Below are positions 43,321 through 55,539 of a stretch of DNA of 64,000 nucleotides, in pieces. Below the pieces are notes generated by a model. That model was not told the origin of the DNA and made no database searches. It saw only the letters and a list, made by a program, of their open reading frames with translations. The stretch spans positions 104,306,933-104,370,932 of the forward strand of contig OZ035960.1 in the NCBI GenBank assembly GCA_964034945.1, written 5' to 3'. Position 1 is the stretch's first letter; the number at the start of each line of letters is the position of its first letter. Origin of the DNA: Chrysopilus asiliformis (Eukaryota; Arthropoda; Insecta; Diptera; Rhagionidae). Made by a program: the position numbers and the translations under genes.

Positions 43321-44575
43321 GACGACGTACTAGTACCGTAAGGGATATTAATTACCTTTAAGGCATAGTAATTATTAATGACAGAATTACCACTCACAAT
43401 TCGGCCATAAATTCATCTAACAATAATTGGTAATTATAATATAATACTCGCTGACATATCCCTTTCAACAAACATCCAATATAAATTCCTTATAGATACA
43501 TAAATCGAGAATACCTGAAGGTTTATACGTACCGCTGCAATTAGTCTAATTAAAATTGTTTCATAAAATATTTCTGATTTAAAGTACAAACTAAAAGCGT
43601 AAGTAATGGTCATCTGTTATGTAATATTCCGAATGCAATTTGTTTGAGTTAACATCCTTTACATCCGATCTGGCATGATTTCAGTTATGTGGGAGATGAA
43701 GATATTCGTATATGTTAAATATTATCTAATCCTTGCATGGATAATACCACTCCACCATTAAATATGTTATGCAGAAACAAACAAAACACAACATTTGGTC
43801 GAAAATTCATACCAGGGTAGGTAATGAGGAAAGCTATGCTGTAACTTATTCGGTTTGGCCTTTATCCTGATTTGTAATTTTTTTACATGCTGGGATTAAG
43901 TTCATTCCGGATGGCGGCGAGGGTCGGCGTGGGATCAAGCCGGGATGAGATTTATAGTATTTGGCTTATTATCAAGTTGATCCCATCAACAACATTAAAA
44001 AGGGGGAATTATAAAGCAGGTCAGTAAGCAGATTTCCACAGAACGAGGTATGGTCGGAATGCATGTGGATTCAGAAACTCATTTGCATTTGAAATAAATG
44101 CACTTACAAATGAAATTGCATACAGATGATATGAATATAGACATGCAAGGATATATTTTTGTGTGTTTGTGCATAGAGATTGTGACAAGCTTATACTATA
44201 TAATTGCTACTAGATAGTTACTTAATACCGATCTGTACTAGCCTGCGATACAAGTATGTTGATGCCAAAATGTGATCCTGGGGGATAAGTATAATAAATT
44301 GTGCATTTTGCTTAAGTAAAGGTACGCCATATTTACGGTCAAGTAAGTATATTTCAGTTTGCATTTCTGTATAGTAGGGGTCATTGATGGAAATCTACTG
44401 ATGACCTCAAAATTCGATATGTGCACTCTTGGTAAACCTGTAAACCTTTAAACTCAAAGATGCATATTCAGGTTGATGTGGCTCTGGCCAATTTCCATAC
44501 GGGCTACACAATAAGCAAATTTTTACTATATGTATGCCCACAAAAAGGTCACATTAATGTAAAATACTTAACTGG
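43321..44575. other. Single-copy DNA, no gene recognised
   Basis: Nothing beyond short frames. Confidence 0.35.
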
Positions 44576-44760
44576 TAACTAAATTTTTGTTCGAAAAAAC
44601 ACTCGATAAAGAAATCATATCTGCAAGGCTTTTAAGCTTAAAAGCTTTTATTTAATTGGCCGTCTGTCTGTCTGTCTGTTTGTCAAATAAAAGCTTTTTA
44701 AGCATTTATTTATTTGGCCGTCCGTCTGTCTGTAACTAAATTTTTGTTCGATTTTGGTCC
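44576..44760 (+). repeat. Local duplication around AACTAAATTTTTGTTCGA
   Basis: The 18-mer occurs at 44578 and 44732; between them AAGCTTTTATTTAATTGGCC and a variant, each followed by GTCTGTCTG, appear twice. Confidence 0.65.
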
Positions 44761-45662
44761 GTTCGTTCGTTCCTTCGTACATTTGTCTGTCTGTCCCTCC
44801 GTCAGTCTGTCCATCTGTCCGTGAACACCATAACTTTTGAAAGGATTAAGCTAGAGACTTGAAATTTCATACAGTTACGTTTCTCGTAAATGGCTAGGCT
44901 AAGTTCTTAAACGGGCAAAATTGGACCATTCCTTCCCCACTCCCCCATATAAACGAAACAGTTTTTTGTAATTTTCTCGAAAACGATGAGTCATATTGAA
45001 AAATCTATAAAGGTAAAATGCGTTTAGAATAGGATTTTCGCGTTTAGAATAGGATTTTCGCGTTTAGAATAGGAGTTTTACATAACTCATCCATACATCA
45101 AAATCCAATCGGACCACTGCTTCCACTCTCTCCCATACAAATGGAATACTTTTTTCCTGTTTTCTCGAAAACTGTGCATCGTATCGAAAAATTTATAGAG
45201 ATAAAATGTGTTTAGAATATAATTTTACATAAATTATCTATACATAAAGATCCAGCTGGACCCCTCCTTCTCCCCTCCCGCTACAAATTGTATAGTTTCT
45301 CGAAAACGGCAAGTCATATTGAAAAATTTATAAAGCTAAAATCTCTTTAGAATATAATTTTACATAACTTATCGATACATCAAGATCCAGTTGGACCACT
45401 CCTTCTCCCCTGCCCCATACAAATTGAGTACTTTTGTTATTTTCTCGAAAACGGTAAGTCGTATTGAAAAATTTATTAAGGTAAATTCTGTTTAGAATAT
45501 GATTTTACATAACCGTTCCATACAACAAAATGTAATCGGACCACTCTTTTCCCCCTCTCCTATACAAATGGGGTTTTTTTTAAATAAACATTTTGTCTAT
45601 CATCATTAGAGTATTTGACAATTGGCCCTTGACAATTGTAGCTTTTCTTATGCTTTGATTTT
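44735..45662 (+). mobile_element. Family A copy A5
   Basis: GTCTGTCCCTCCGTCAGTCT tract, AACACCATAACTTTTGAAAG, TGGCTAGGCTAAGTTCTT, then four monomers starting TTTTCTCGAAAAC at about 44973, 45161, 45296 and 45436, and the end ACAATTG-gcccttga-CAATTGT, AGCTTTTCTTATG. A 23-bp unit CGCGTTTAGAATAGGATTTT is triplicated at 45015-45080. Confidence 0.8.
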
Positions 45663-47077
45663 GAATTCTCTTAGTTTTTTTTCGAACGGTTCTTCAAACT
45701 CAAAATGAAGATAATTAAGGAGCGCAAGTAAAAGGCAAAGTCCGGCAAATACGATGGTTGCAAAAAAAATGTTGAACGAATAAAATTTAGTTAATTTTCT
45801 AAAACCAGAGTTTTTAAAATCAGTAAATTAAAGAGACCATAAAAATTTAAACGCACCATATTTTCATTGTGTATTAATATTTATATTGAAGAAGCTAAAA
45901 GTACTTAACATTAATGACATCACTAATATCAGTATGCATAAGCATTTTTTTTTCTTCATATATGATAATTTAGGATAAAAAGCGATTTAACTGTGAAGCA
46001 TGATTCTTCCAGGCATTTTTCTACTCTCTGTAAAGATTGAAATTATGATTTATATGCTCAACTGAACATACAAGTTATCTGGCACAGTATTTCGTCTAAA
46101 CACGTACAAGTTCATGAATCGGTAGTAATATTTGTACACTGATGTTGTATGCTGATATAATTCTCCAATATTATGCGAAATGAATTCATGGTAAAATGAG
46201 CACAGCACAAGGATATGCCACAATAAGAGATGAGACTCTGAAATTATGATAAGGAATCCCATTGTCTGGTGTCTGATCTAGTCTGGTTTTCATAGCACAC
46301 GCAACAACCCCTCTCTCCTATCCCCACCCATTCACACCATTTATTTACATAGGAATGTTATACTATACACAATATTCCATTTCAGAATGTAATCATAATT
46401 ATGCACATCCATACAACATATATTCATAAATAGATATATTATAATGCCACATAATGTTTGCGATATAAATATTGTAGGTTGTTTTCTATGTTATCCGAAT
46501 CGAAGAGTGTGTTACCAAGTCAATAGATTATTCATTTCTTGTTTATTTTATATCAATACTGATGAGACTTGGTATTGAAGTTGAAACATATATAGTCAAC
46601 ATAAATAAACATAATTCTTCTATGGCGAGTAAATGACTTACATGAGTTATAAAAACGAAATGAATGAAAAATTATTGTGAAAATTGGGAGGAAAAACTCT
46701 CACATAGTTTATCGATAGAAATGAAAATGAAAAAATATGTATTGTAAAAGAATTGAATGGTGTGTAAATCACTATTTGATAAATTATGTGATGAGAAATT
46801 TTTATTACCAACTATTTATTACATCTATAACCTCAAAGTGGCAGGCGTTTTGGAAATCATCCTTAAGGGGAAACAACTAGCATTTTCAGTAGTTGTGTAG
46901 AACAAAAGTAAAGATATGTTTCCATCACTATATTTTATATATAAATCATTTTTGATAGGTTTAGGAAAAATTTAGGCGTAGAATTATTAACCCATTTGTC
47001 CCCAGCCTTTTTCAGCATTGAAGTTGGGATGAAGTAGTTTTACCGTTCTTAGGAACCAAAATATTTAAAAAATATAA
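45663..47077. other. Single-copy DNA, no gene recognised
   Basis: Nothing beyond short frames. Confidence 0.35.
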
Positions 47078-47885
47078 CAAAAGCCGTGACAATTGCCACG
47101 GGAAAATCATCAAATACTCTATATGATGAAAGACAAAACGTTTATTTAAAAAAAAAACCTATTTTTATAGGACAGAGAGAAAGGAGTCGTCCGATTGGAT
47201 TTTGATGTATGGACCGGTTATGTAGAATCATATTCTAATAAGATTTTGCCTTTCTAAATTTTTCGATACGATGCACAGTTTTCCAGAAAACGTAAAAAAA
47301 GTATTCCATTTGTATTGGAAGAGGAGGAAGCAGTGGTCCAACTGGATTTTGATGTATAGATAAGTTATGTAAAATTGTATTCTAAACACATTACATATTT
47401 ATAAATTTTTCGATACGATGTACAGTTTCTGAGATAACAGGAAAAAAACATTCCATTTGTAGGTGAGAAAATGGAAGTAGTCCATAGGATTTGTAAAATC
47501 CTATTCTAAACACATTTTACCTTCATAATTTTTTCAATATGACTTCCCGTTTTCGAGAAAATTGCAAAAAAAAAACTGTTTCGTTTGTATGGGGAAGGGG
47601 GGAAGGAGTGGTCCAACAGAATTTTGATGTATGGACAAGTTATGTAAAATTATATTTAACACACTAATGACTCAGCGTTTGCAAAAAACTATTTCGTTTG
47701 TATGGGGAAGGGAGAAAGGGGAAGGAATGGTCCAATTTTGCCCGTTCAAGAACTTAGCCGAGCCCTATCCTTTCGAAAGTTATGATGTTTCGAAGACAGA
47801 CGGGTAGACAGACAGACGGACTTGCGGAAATTAAAATCTTTTGTCATCCCTAACACCCTGGTGCAGTTCGATTTTTAGACAAAAT
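47078..47885 (-). mobile_element. Family A copy A6
   Basis: Minus-strand A with its end hairpin (CGTGGCAATTGTCACGG), about four monomers, TCGGCTAAGTTCTTGAACGG and a short GTCTGTCTACCCGTCTG tract. Confidence 0.75.
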
Positions 47886-47999
47886 TCAGCCTAACCTAGG
47901 CGCGCAATCGCGTTAGGAAAACTAAAAATGTATCAACCTGTAACGGCAGAAATTCAAAAATTTAACCTGCAGCAAGACAGTCAGTCAGACAGTCAGTCT

Positions 48000-48040
48000 A
48001 AAGTTGGGCATAAGGAGCTGCACGAGTTGACCGGTGACCG
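48000..48040 (-). mobile_element. Fragment of MITE E
   Basis: GGGCATAAGGAGCTGCACGA, then GTTGACC, matches the middle of E1/E2 with two differences. Confidence 0.55.
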
Positions 48041-48449
48041 GTATTTCGAGGATCTGATAACATGTCGCTTATCATAAAGTTAATTTGGGTCTGCTTTTTT
48101 AGTTTTCTGAGTATATGGGCTGTTTTTAATTAAATGCTTTCCGAACAAAAATTAACAGGCAACAAAAATTTACTTTGCTTCGAAAAAATTAAAATTGTTG
48201 CGCCTAAATTGACACCGCCAAAAGTAGAAAGTTGGTCTACTCTCGTGTCGCATCGCTTTAGCGCGCGCTGATTAACACAGCGTTGTGAGCGGCTCAATAA
48301 GAAAGCAATAAAATGTGGCGTGTTCTTAGCCATTTTTAAACATAGCTTTTGTTAAACATGAGTTAAAATTGACAGTTTACTAGGGTTTTTTGTCATTTTG
48401 AGCTCATGTAAACATCTGTTTAGACGCGCCAATGACCATGAATGCGAAA

Positions 48450-48872
48450 GTATGATTTTACATAACTCTTCCATACATAAAAATTCATTTGGACCAATCC
48501 GTCCCCCTCACCTCCTTCTCCAACATACGTTCTTTTGGTAAAATTTTTCTGTTTTAACCCTATTCCTGTCAGGCTGTGAATTTCGAACCAATATAGATGA
48601 TTTAATACATGTTTTAACGCAAAATCAATTTAACAAAAAAACATAAAATTTATTCTATATAACAGTAGCGTAGTGACCAATAATAAAATACATTAAATTG
48701 ATTTTGCGTTAAAACATGTATTAAATCATATATATTGGTTCGAAATTGAATAGCGACTCACAGTCACAGCCTGACAGGAATAGGGTTAATGAAAATTCGG
48801 ACTGTCCTCATATAGTCTTCGTATTTGACGATTAGCCCCTGACAATTGTAGCTTTTCTTATGTCAAAACGCT
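48450..48872 (+). mobile_element. Family A 3' part A7, interrupted by G2
   Basis: GTATGATTTTACATAACTCT, CATTTGGACCAATCCGTCCC before, and CTCATATAGTCTTCGTATTT, GACAATTGTAGCTTTTCTTA after G2. Confidence 0.7.
48558..48785. mobile_element. piggyBac-like MITE G2, 228-bp hairpin, TTAA target
   Basis: Near-identical to G1, with TTAA at 48554-48557 and 48786-48789. I noticed only two or three base differences from G1 (e.g. AATAGTG against AATAGCG). Confidence 0.88.
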
Positions 48873-49555
48873 CAACAGCAACCATTGAGAATTTTATTAA
48901 TTATTGTATTTTAAAAAACTGCGACATAATTTATAACCTCAATAAACTAGAAACATGAAATGAAAATATCACAATAAAAATGTTAAAACCACAACATCAA
49001 TGCACATCATTCACATCAGATCCCAAAGGATTTAAGACTGAACATTCCATTGCTCTGTTCCTATAAATGAATTGGAAAAAAAAATTCTATGACAAGGAAA
49101 AAAAATATATCCGACAGACAAAAGATATATATGACTTTGTGGCTCTACCTTATCATTTCTGAATATAGTGTATGTAGTCGCAGCATTAATTTTATAATTA
49201 ATTAACAAAGGAAAATGGATCTAAAAGTATTTGGATCTATGTTAAAGCGAAAAACAATGACACATTGTCCCAGTCCCGACAATACAGACAAGATTTCGAA
49301 ATAAACTGAGATGAATTCTTCCCATTTTATGTATCGCTGGGAGGTTTTGGGATTTCAGAACTGTAGTGGAGTCTGTTTAACATAATTCTTAAGCATATTA
49401 TGTACGCACGATATATTCAGCAGTTGGAATTATTATACACGCATTCGTAACAGCTTTAAACATAGAGTAAGGATGAAAACGTTGTTAGAGAATATTGTTA
49501 GACACACTAGAAAGTTGTTTAATACCTACTCTCATACCACTATAATTAGTGCAAA
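48873..49555. other. Single-copy interval
   Basis: Nothing recognised. Confidence 0.35.
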
Positions 49556-50374
49556 TTTTTACACTCTATATGATATATTATATAGGAGTATATTAGATTT
49601 AGTACACCGTTTGTAAAACAGACAGACAGTCAGACAGTCAGTCAGTCAGTCAGTCAGTCAGTCAGTCAGTCAGACAGGCAGACAAGCAGACATGCGAAAA
49701 TCAAAATATTTTGTCATCCCAAACACTCTGCGGTAGTTCGACGATTGGTTCGATGAATTGCCTGCCTGTCTCCGGATAATCATAACTTTCGAAAGGATTA
49801 AGCTATAAATTTGAAACTTTAGTTACGTTTCTCGTAAATGGCTCAGCTAAGTTCTTGGACGGGCAAAATTGGACCATTCCGCCATACAAACGACAATTTT
49901 CTCGAAAACGGCGTTTTACAATTTTCTCGAAAACGGCGAGTCATATTGAAAAATTTATAAAGGTAACATGTGTTTAGAATAGAATTTTACATAACTGCTC
50001 CACACATCAAAATCCAGTTGGATCACTCGTTCTGCCCTCTCCCATACAAATTGCATACTTTTTTTGTTTTCTCGAAAACGATGAGTCGTAATGAAAATTT
50101 TATAAAGGTAAAATCTCTTTAGAAAAGGATTTAACATAACTCATACATAAATCAAAATCCAGTCGGACCACTGCTTCCCTTTTCTCTCATACAAAGGGAG
50201 TACTTTTTTCCTATTTTCTCGAAAACTATGCATCATATCGAAAAATTTATAAAGATGAAATGTGTTTAGAATGTGATTTTACATAACCGTTCGATACGTC
50301 AAAATCCAATCCGACCACTCCTTTCCTCATCTGCTATAAAAATGGCAGTTGTAGCGTTTCTTATGTTTTAGAGA
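49556..50374 (+). mobile_element. Family A copy A8
   Basis: Begins ACACTCTATATGATATATTA, then ATTAGATTTAGTACACCGTT; the CAGA/CAGT tract (49618-49690) is inverted relative to other A copies and precedes CATGCGAAAATCAAAATATT, so the tract and its flank appear flipped. Monomers and the AGCGTTTCTTATG end follow. Confidence 0.75.
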
Positions 50375-52189
50375 AGTTTTAATAACTTTTAAAGCCGTTT
50401 TTCACACTTTTAAAGACATTTTTTTAAATTTTTTAACCAGTAGCATTCACACCCCTTGCAGGAACCCACAATGCCTCAAGCGACCCCCATCCTCACTTCC
50501 TTCGTCCCCCATCTATTCCTCTCTTCCACTCTATCTTCCTCCCTACCTTCCTTCCTACCTTCCTCCCCACTCAACAGGTGTAGTCATCAGTGCCTCGACC
50601 CTATTTCGTAGAATATTGACAAGCGAGAACGTACACAAATTTTAAAAAAAATTAACACCGCTAAAATTCCATTAAACGAATTTAAAAATAGCTAGTAATT
50701 TATATTCACCAAGGTGTGTAATAAGTGGAATGTTTTTTAAATAAATTAAACTGTAATCACGAAGGCTATTTATTATCGCTGACAAGACTATCAGATGAAA
50801 ACACTCACCCACCCACATGAAAGCACCACTAATGTAATTACTTTTGACATACTTCAAGTTTAACAAATATCCTATGGTAGGTATTACAGGTGAGTCCTTG
50901 AGGTTTTCATTTCAGTAAAACCCGTTCTAACTTAAAAATATTTTTAAGAAAAAAAAAATTAAGAAAAAAGCTATCCGTGCAAAATCCCAGATATCGATAT
51001 AATTTTAAAGTTCTATTTACAAAAAAAAAACTTTTCGAGATTTCGAAAAATAAATCAAAAACACAAAGAAAGCTTTCATTTGATCAGAAATTATAGACCA
51101 GCGGAGGTACAAAAAAAATTTACTCGATAAATAATGGAAAATGTGGATAAAAGTTTTTACCATTGGAAAACCACCTGCCTTTGCGCTGCTGCATCCCTTT
51201 CAGGCATGGTATTATTTATTAATGGAAGAAAAATCCTTTTAGCCAAAAATTTTCTTTTCTCCTACGCATCCTTGACATTAGTGTCCTTCCATTATCCAGT
51301 AGGATATGAGAAAGTGCTCCGTTTAACCACGAAAAGCACTTTAAAGCAATTTTTACTGTTTTCTCTCATACACTTTTTTTCTAAACATTTATTATAAAAG
51401 CAAATACCTGCCTGGAAATCATTTACACACCAAGGACACGAGGAAAAAAAACTCGATGAAAAGGATATTCCTTTTGTCTTTTTTTATAATGTTAAATGAA
51501 TGAATGAAACAATTTTTAAATGTTCATTGCTAGATGGGAGATTATGTAAAGGATTCGAGGATTTTTATCCAGGCAGCACAATTATGGATAATCATTAGGA
51601 AAGAAAGAACAAATTCATAAGAAAGAACAAATGTTTCAAGAAATATAATGCAATTAGTCAGGACAGTTTGCTGGATAAAGCAGACAGAAATTATGGGTCA
51701 TATTCTTTCTTCTGGTATAGAAGATAAGATATTGCAACGACTTATTGCAATAATTCTTGTCCTGATGACAGTTAAAATATGACTGTGATAATTGCTATTT
51801 CTCAGAATTTATTGTTTTTATTTAAATTAATTTACCAAATAGTCGATGCATGGAAACTTTCATTTGTCCAACTTTAATAATAATTATGGCTTTACTGGCG
51901 AAATTTATATCAGAAAGTATTAAAGGACATTTGTTAAGGAAGAGCAATTTTGAAAAGCTTTTAGACCTTTATGTTTAAAAAATGGCACACAAATCCTTAT
52001 AACTAGACGATATATTTTCTTTCCCATTTTGTATGTAACTATAGAAAGAACATTAGAAAACTCTTAAAAATACCTGTTAATAATAGTAAGTTGGTGTTTC
52101 TCCCGGCAGTGACATCGTGGTAAAAGTTAGGCCGGAATGGTGATCTGAAAAAAATAAAATATTTTTGCCATTAAAATAGATACTGTGAC
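50375..52189. other. Single-copy DNA with a pyrimidine-rich stretch
   Basis: CCTTCCTACCTTCCTCC-like DNA at 50500-50575. An 87-codon frame at 51134-51397 is not recognised. Confidence 0.4.
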
Positions 52190-52785
52190 TAAACATAACA
52201 AAAGCTATAATTGCCGATCTGGCAATTATTGAAAACCCGTATGGTAATTTAAGTGAACAGCGAACAGTTGTATCAAAATTCCACTTTGAAGTCAAATTTT
52301 CCAATAAGATTTTTTAAAATTTATTCCAATCGGATTTTCATGTATGGGAGTTTTATGTAGAATCATATCCTAAATAACTTTTGTTCTTGGACTTTTTTGA
52401 TAAAATTCACCGTTTTTGAGATATTCAGAAAAAAAGTTTTCGTTCGTATGGGGGGTACCCCCCCTAATGGTCCGTTTTTGCCCATTAACGAACTTAGCCT
52501 CGCATTTTACGAAAAACGGATCTGTGCAAAATTTCAAGTCTGTAGCTCAATCCGTGCGCCCGCAATCCGCGCCACAGACAGACGGACGGACAGACAGACG
52601 GACTGACAGACAGACAGACGGACAGACGGACAGATAGACGGACGGACATGCAAAATTCAACTTTTTTTATCATTCTAAACACACTGGTGTAATTCATTTT
52701 TGTGCGTGATGACGGGATCTTGGCGTTACAAACGGTAAGGCAAAGTTAATATACCCTTTGGTTTCACCATACGGGTATAAAAAAA
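52190..52785 (-). mobile_element. Family B copy B2, uninterrupted
   Basis: Collinear with B1 on the minus strand, including ATACCCGTATGGTGA, ACCGTTTGTAACGCCA (the empty site of V), a GTCCGTCTG tract and the hairpin ATTGCCAGATCGGCAAT with AGCTTTTGTTATG. Confidence 0.8.
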
Positions 52786-52855
52786 TTAGTTCCGGAAATT
52801 ATTTTTAAATATATTGTATTTTTATATGATTTAAAAATATCATTTAAAAAAAAAG

Positions 52856-53230
52856 ATACTAATATATAAAAATGAGTTGGTGTCTGTCTGTCTGTCTGTT
52901 CCTCTTTCGCGCTGAAACTACTGAACCGATTGGCCTGAAATTTGGCATAGATATTCCAGCTCTAACATAGACCCATTTAAAAGTAATGCGAGTGGTGGAA
53001 GAGTAAGGGGAAGGTTAAAGTGAATCCGAAGCTTGGTTTTTCCTCTCTGTTACTCTTTCGCGGGAAACCTACCGTGCCAATTGGCCTCAAATTTGGCATA
53101 GATAATCATCGGGAGTCCATCTCTAACATAGACCTATTAAAAAGTAGCCTGAGAAGTGGGAAGAGTAAGGGGAGCTTAGTTTTCCTCTAATATAGTCTTT
53201 CGCGGGAAAACTACCGAGTCGTCCGGCGAA
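52856..53230 (+). mobile_element. Helitron-like family H, copy H3 (3' end missing)
   Basis: ATACTAATATATAAAAATGA, then GTTGGTGTCTGTCTGTCTGT and three units of CTTTCGCG..CCGATTGGCC..TTTGGCATAGAT..CTAACATAGACC. No CCCGGCAACG hairpin at the end. Confidence 0.65.
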
Positions 53231-53374
53231 TTTTTTTGTTTTTTTTTTTTGTTTATTTTGATTTTCTTAATTTTTTTACAAATGTTTTGATTTTGCTTCA
53301 TGCTGTTTTAGATTTAGTAATACCATTTGCAACGCAACTAACCTATTGTCGTTAACAAAAATTGCCTACACCAG

Positions 53375-53855
53375 GGTGTTTGGGATGACAAAAGATTTTG
53401 ATCTAGAGACTGGAAATTTTGTATAGTTCCGTTTCTCGTAAATAGCTAGGCTAAGTTCTTGAACGAGCAAAATCGAATGATCGTAACCATCGTACCCAGC
53501 ATTTTTCTTAAAAAATTCTCTGTGTTGAAAAATTTATAAAAATGAAATGTGTTTAGCATATAATTTTACATAACCGTTCCATACACCAAAATCCAATCTG
53601 ACCACTCCTTTCCCCCTCTCCTTTCCCTCTCTCCTTTTCCTTTCCCTCTCTCCTTTCCCTCTCTCCTTTCCCCCTCTCCTTTCCCCCTCTCCTTTCCCCC
53701 TCTCCTTTTCCCCTCTCCTTTTCCCCTCTCCTTTTCCCCTCTCCTTTCCCCCTCTCCTTTCCCCCTCTCCTAGAGATTTTTTAAAATAAACATTTTGTCT
53801 ATCATCATATAGAGAGTATTTGACGGTGGCAATTGTAGCTTTTCTTATGTTTTTA
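53375..53855 (+). mobile_element. Family A copy A9
   Basis: ACACCAGGGTGTTTGGGATG, AAAGATTTTGATC joined directly to TAGAGACTGGAAATTTTGT, so the whole GTCCGTCTG tract is missing; then one monomer, an expanded CTCTCCTTTCCCC array and the end GGCAATTGTAGCTTTTCTTA. Confidence 0.7.
53604..53775 (+). repeat. CTCTCCTTTCCCC minisatellite inside A9
   Basis: About a dozen 13-14 bp units, expanded from the single pyrimidine stretch present at this point in other A copies. Confidence 0.9.
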
Positions 53856-54919
53856 TCTTCATTTTTTTTAAATTTTTTTATAGTATTTTCTATAAAAACT
53901 AGAAAAGGGATATCAATTAGAAGCCTCTAGTTACAATTGATTCTTTGTTAATCATTTTTCAGAAATCAGGCTTTTTTTACTTGCAAGTATCTGCATATTG
54001 AGAAAAAATTCAGGCAAGGAGAAAAGTTAACCAATATTAATATGTTTTTCCAGATTCACCTTTCCATTGGGATTAAGGATTTAATGAATACATGAATTCA
54101 ATATAATCTTAACGAATATTAAGTGAAAATGAAGTATAGTTCAACAATATTAAAGAACGTTCCTATAATATTATCAAAAAGTTATTAAAGTAGTGAAAAC
54201 TTTCAACATTATGGAAAAGTCTGTTCTGTTCTGTTCTGTTCTGTTCTGTTCTGTTCATTTCCAATTTTCCAATCTGACACAAAACATATTCAAGATTTTC
54301 AACTGATAATGACACTAACTTTGACGACAAAATAATTGAGCACAAAGTTTAGTTGATGTAATAAAATATTACGGTTGACTAAATCTCTGCCGAATAAAAA
54401 TGGTTTGGGATAGGATGACCTCATATTAAGACCAAACTTCAGTTTCCACCTGGACCTTTCATATGTTGTTTGTCAGATCCAATTAGCACTCGAATGTACA
54501 TTAAGGTGAAATAGAGTTATCATCGTTATTATTACATGGCTCACATTTATAGGGTGGGAGTAGCTGTTTGTAGTCCATTCAGGTAGATTTCTGTATTGTA
54601 AGACTTTTGTAAGACTTCCGTACCCAGCATTTTTCTTAAAAAATTCTCTTTTAATGAATTTTGAATACGCAAAATATAATATATTTTATACATTTTTTTA
54701 GAATTTTTAGTCAGCTGCAAATTTTTTAACAAGTTGCAGGCTGAAAAAATCACTAACTGGCGTAGGAAGCCAGCAGGAAGTAATAATAGTATAAGACAGT
54801 AATATACTGTTCAAGACAGTAATATACTGTTCAAGACAGTAATATACTGTCCAAGGTTTTTCCACTACACGTGTTTTATTACAATATAAACAACTTTATA
54901 GTAACTTAAAAAGTCACAC
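53856..54919. other. Single-copy DNA with two short arrays
   Basis: TCTGT x7 at 54220-54256; ACAGTAATATACTGTTCAAG repeated three times at 54795-54855. GTACCCAGCATTTTTCTTAA with AAAATTCTCT occurs at 54620 and also in A9 at 53492. Confidence 0.5.
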
Positions 54920-54921
54920 TA

Positions 54922-55205
54922 CTCGAGTTAATTCGAGTGTGTATACTTTTACGAGTTTATCCGGCACCTGCAACATTTACTGCGACATTTCAGATTTTAA
55001 ACTCATAGGACTCGATACCTCTGTATGGAATCAATCCGACCAACTTTGTCGTTGTAAAAAGTGGAATCGAATTTAACTTTTGTCGGCCAGCTCGCCGACA
55101 AAATTTCATGGTTGATGCAAAATGAAATCTTATGCCGAGGACAACTTTGTCGCCGTAATCTGTCGGCGTAAATTTTGTGTCGGGCCAATTGTCGGAATAC
55201 AATTG
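54922..55205 (+). mobile_element. Family N copy N1
   Basis: CTCGAGTTAATTCGAGTGTG, TCCGGCACCTGCAACATTTA, CTGCGACATTTCAGATTTTA, ACTTTTGTCGGCCAGCTCGC to TTTCATGGTTGAT (195 bp) match N2 at 57567-57761. The segment ends in GTCGG reiterations. Confidence 0.65.
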
Positions 55206-55310
55206 TTTCCGAGGATTTCTGTTCAAGGTATTAAAAAAATCTGACAAAAAATCTGTCTCCACGGAACGTTTCAAAAAATGCCAAATTATGTCTAATGAAG
55301 ACCAGATCAT

Positions 55311-55533
55311 AGGCCCCGTTTACACTTGCGATTTTTTCTTGAATTTCTCCGCGAATTTTATTCATAAAACATTTACAAAAACTGGTCAAAATTTGAAATG
55401 ATTTGAATGGTTTCACACGAAAAAATTGTAGTTCGGGCTTGAATTTCGGAATTTTGTGTCGTAGTGTAAACGGCACCTTTTACACCTGATACAAAGTATC
55501 AAATATACAAAGTATCAGGTGTAAAAGGGGCCT
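55311..55533. mobile_element. MITE Y with nested inverted repeats
   Basis: AGGCCCCGTTTACACT faces inverted AGGTGCCGTTTACACT (ending about 55477) and also AGGCCCCTTTTACACC (ending 55533). The last 56 bp are a separate hairpin, TTTTACACCTGATAC-GTATCAGGTGTAAAA. Ends resemble X and K. Target duplication unclear. Confidence 0.6.
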
Positions 55534-55539
55534 AACAAA

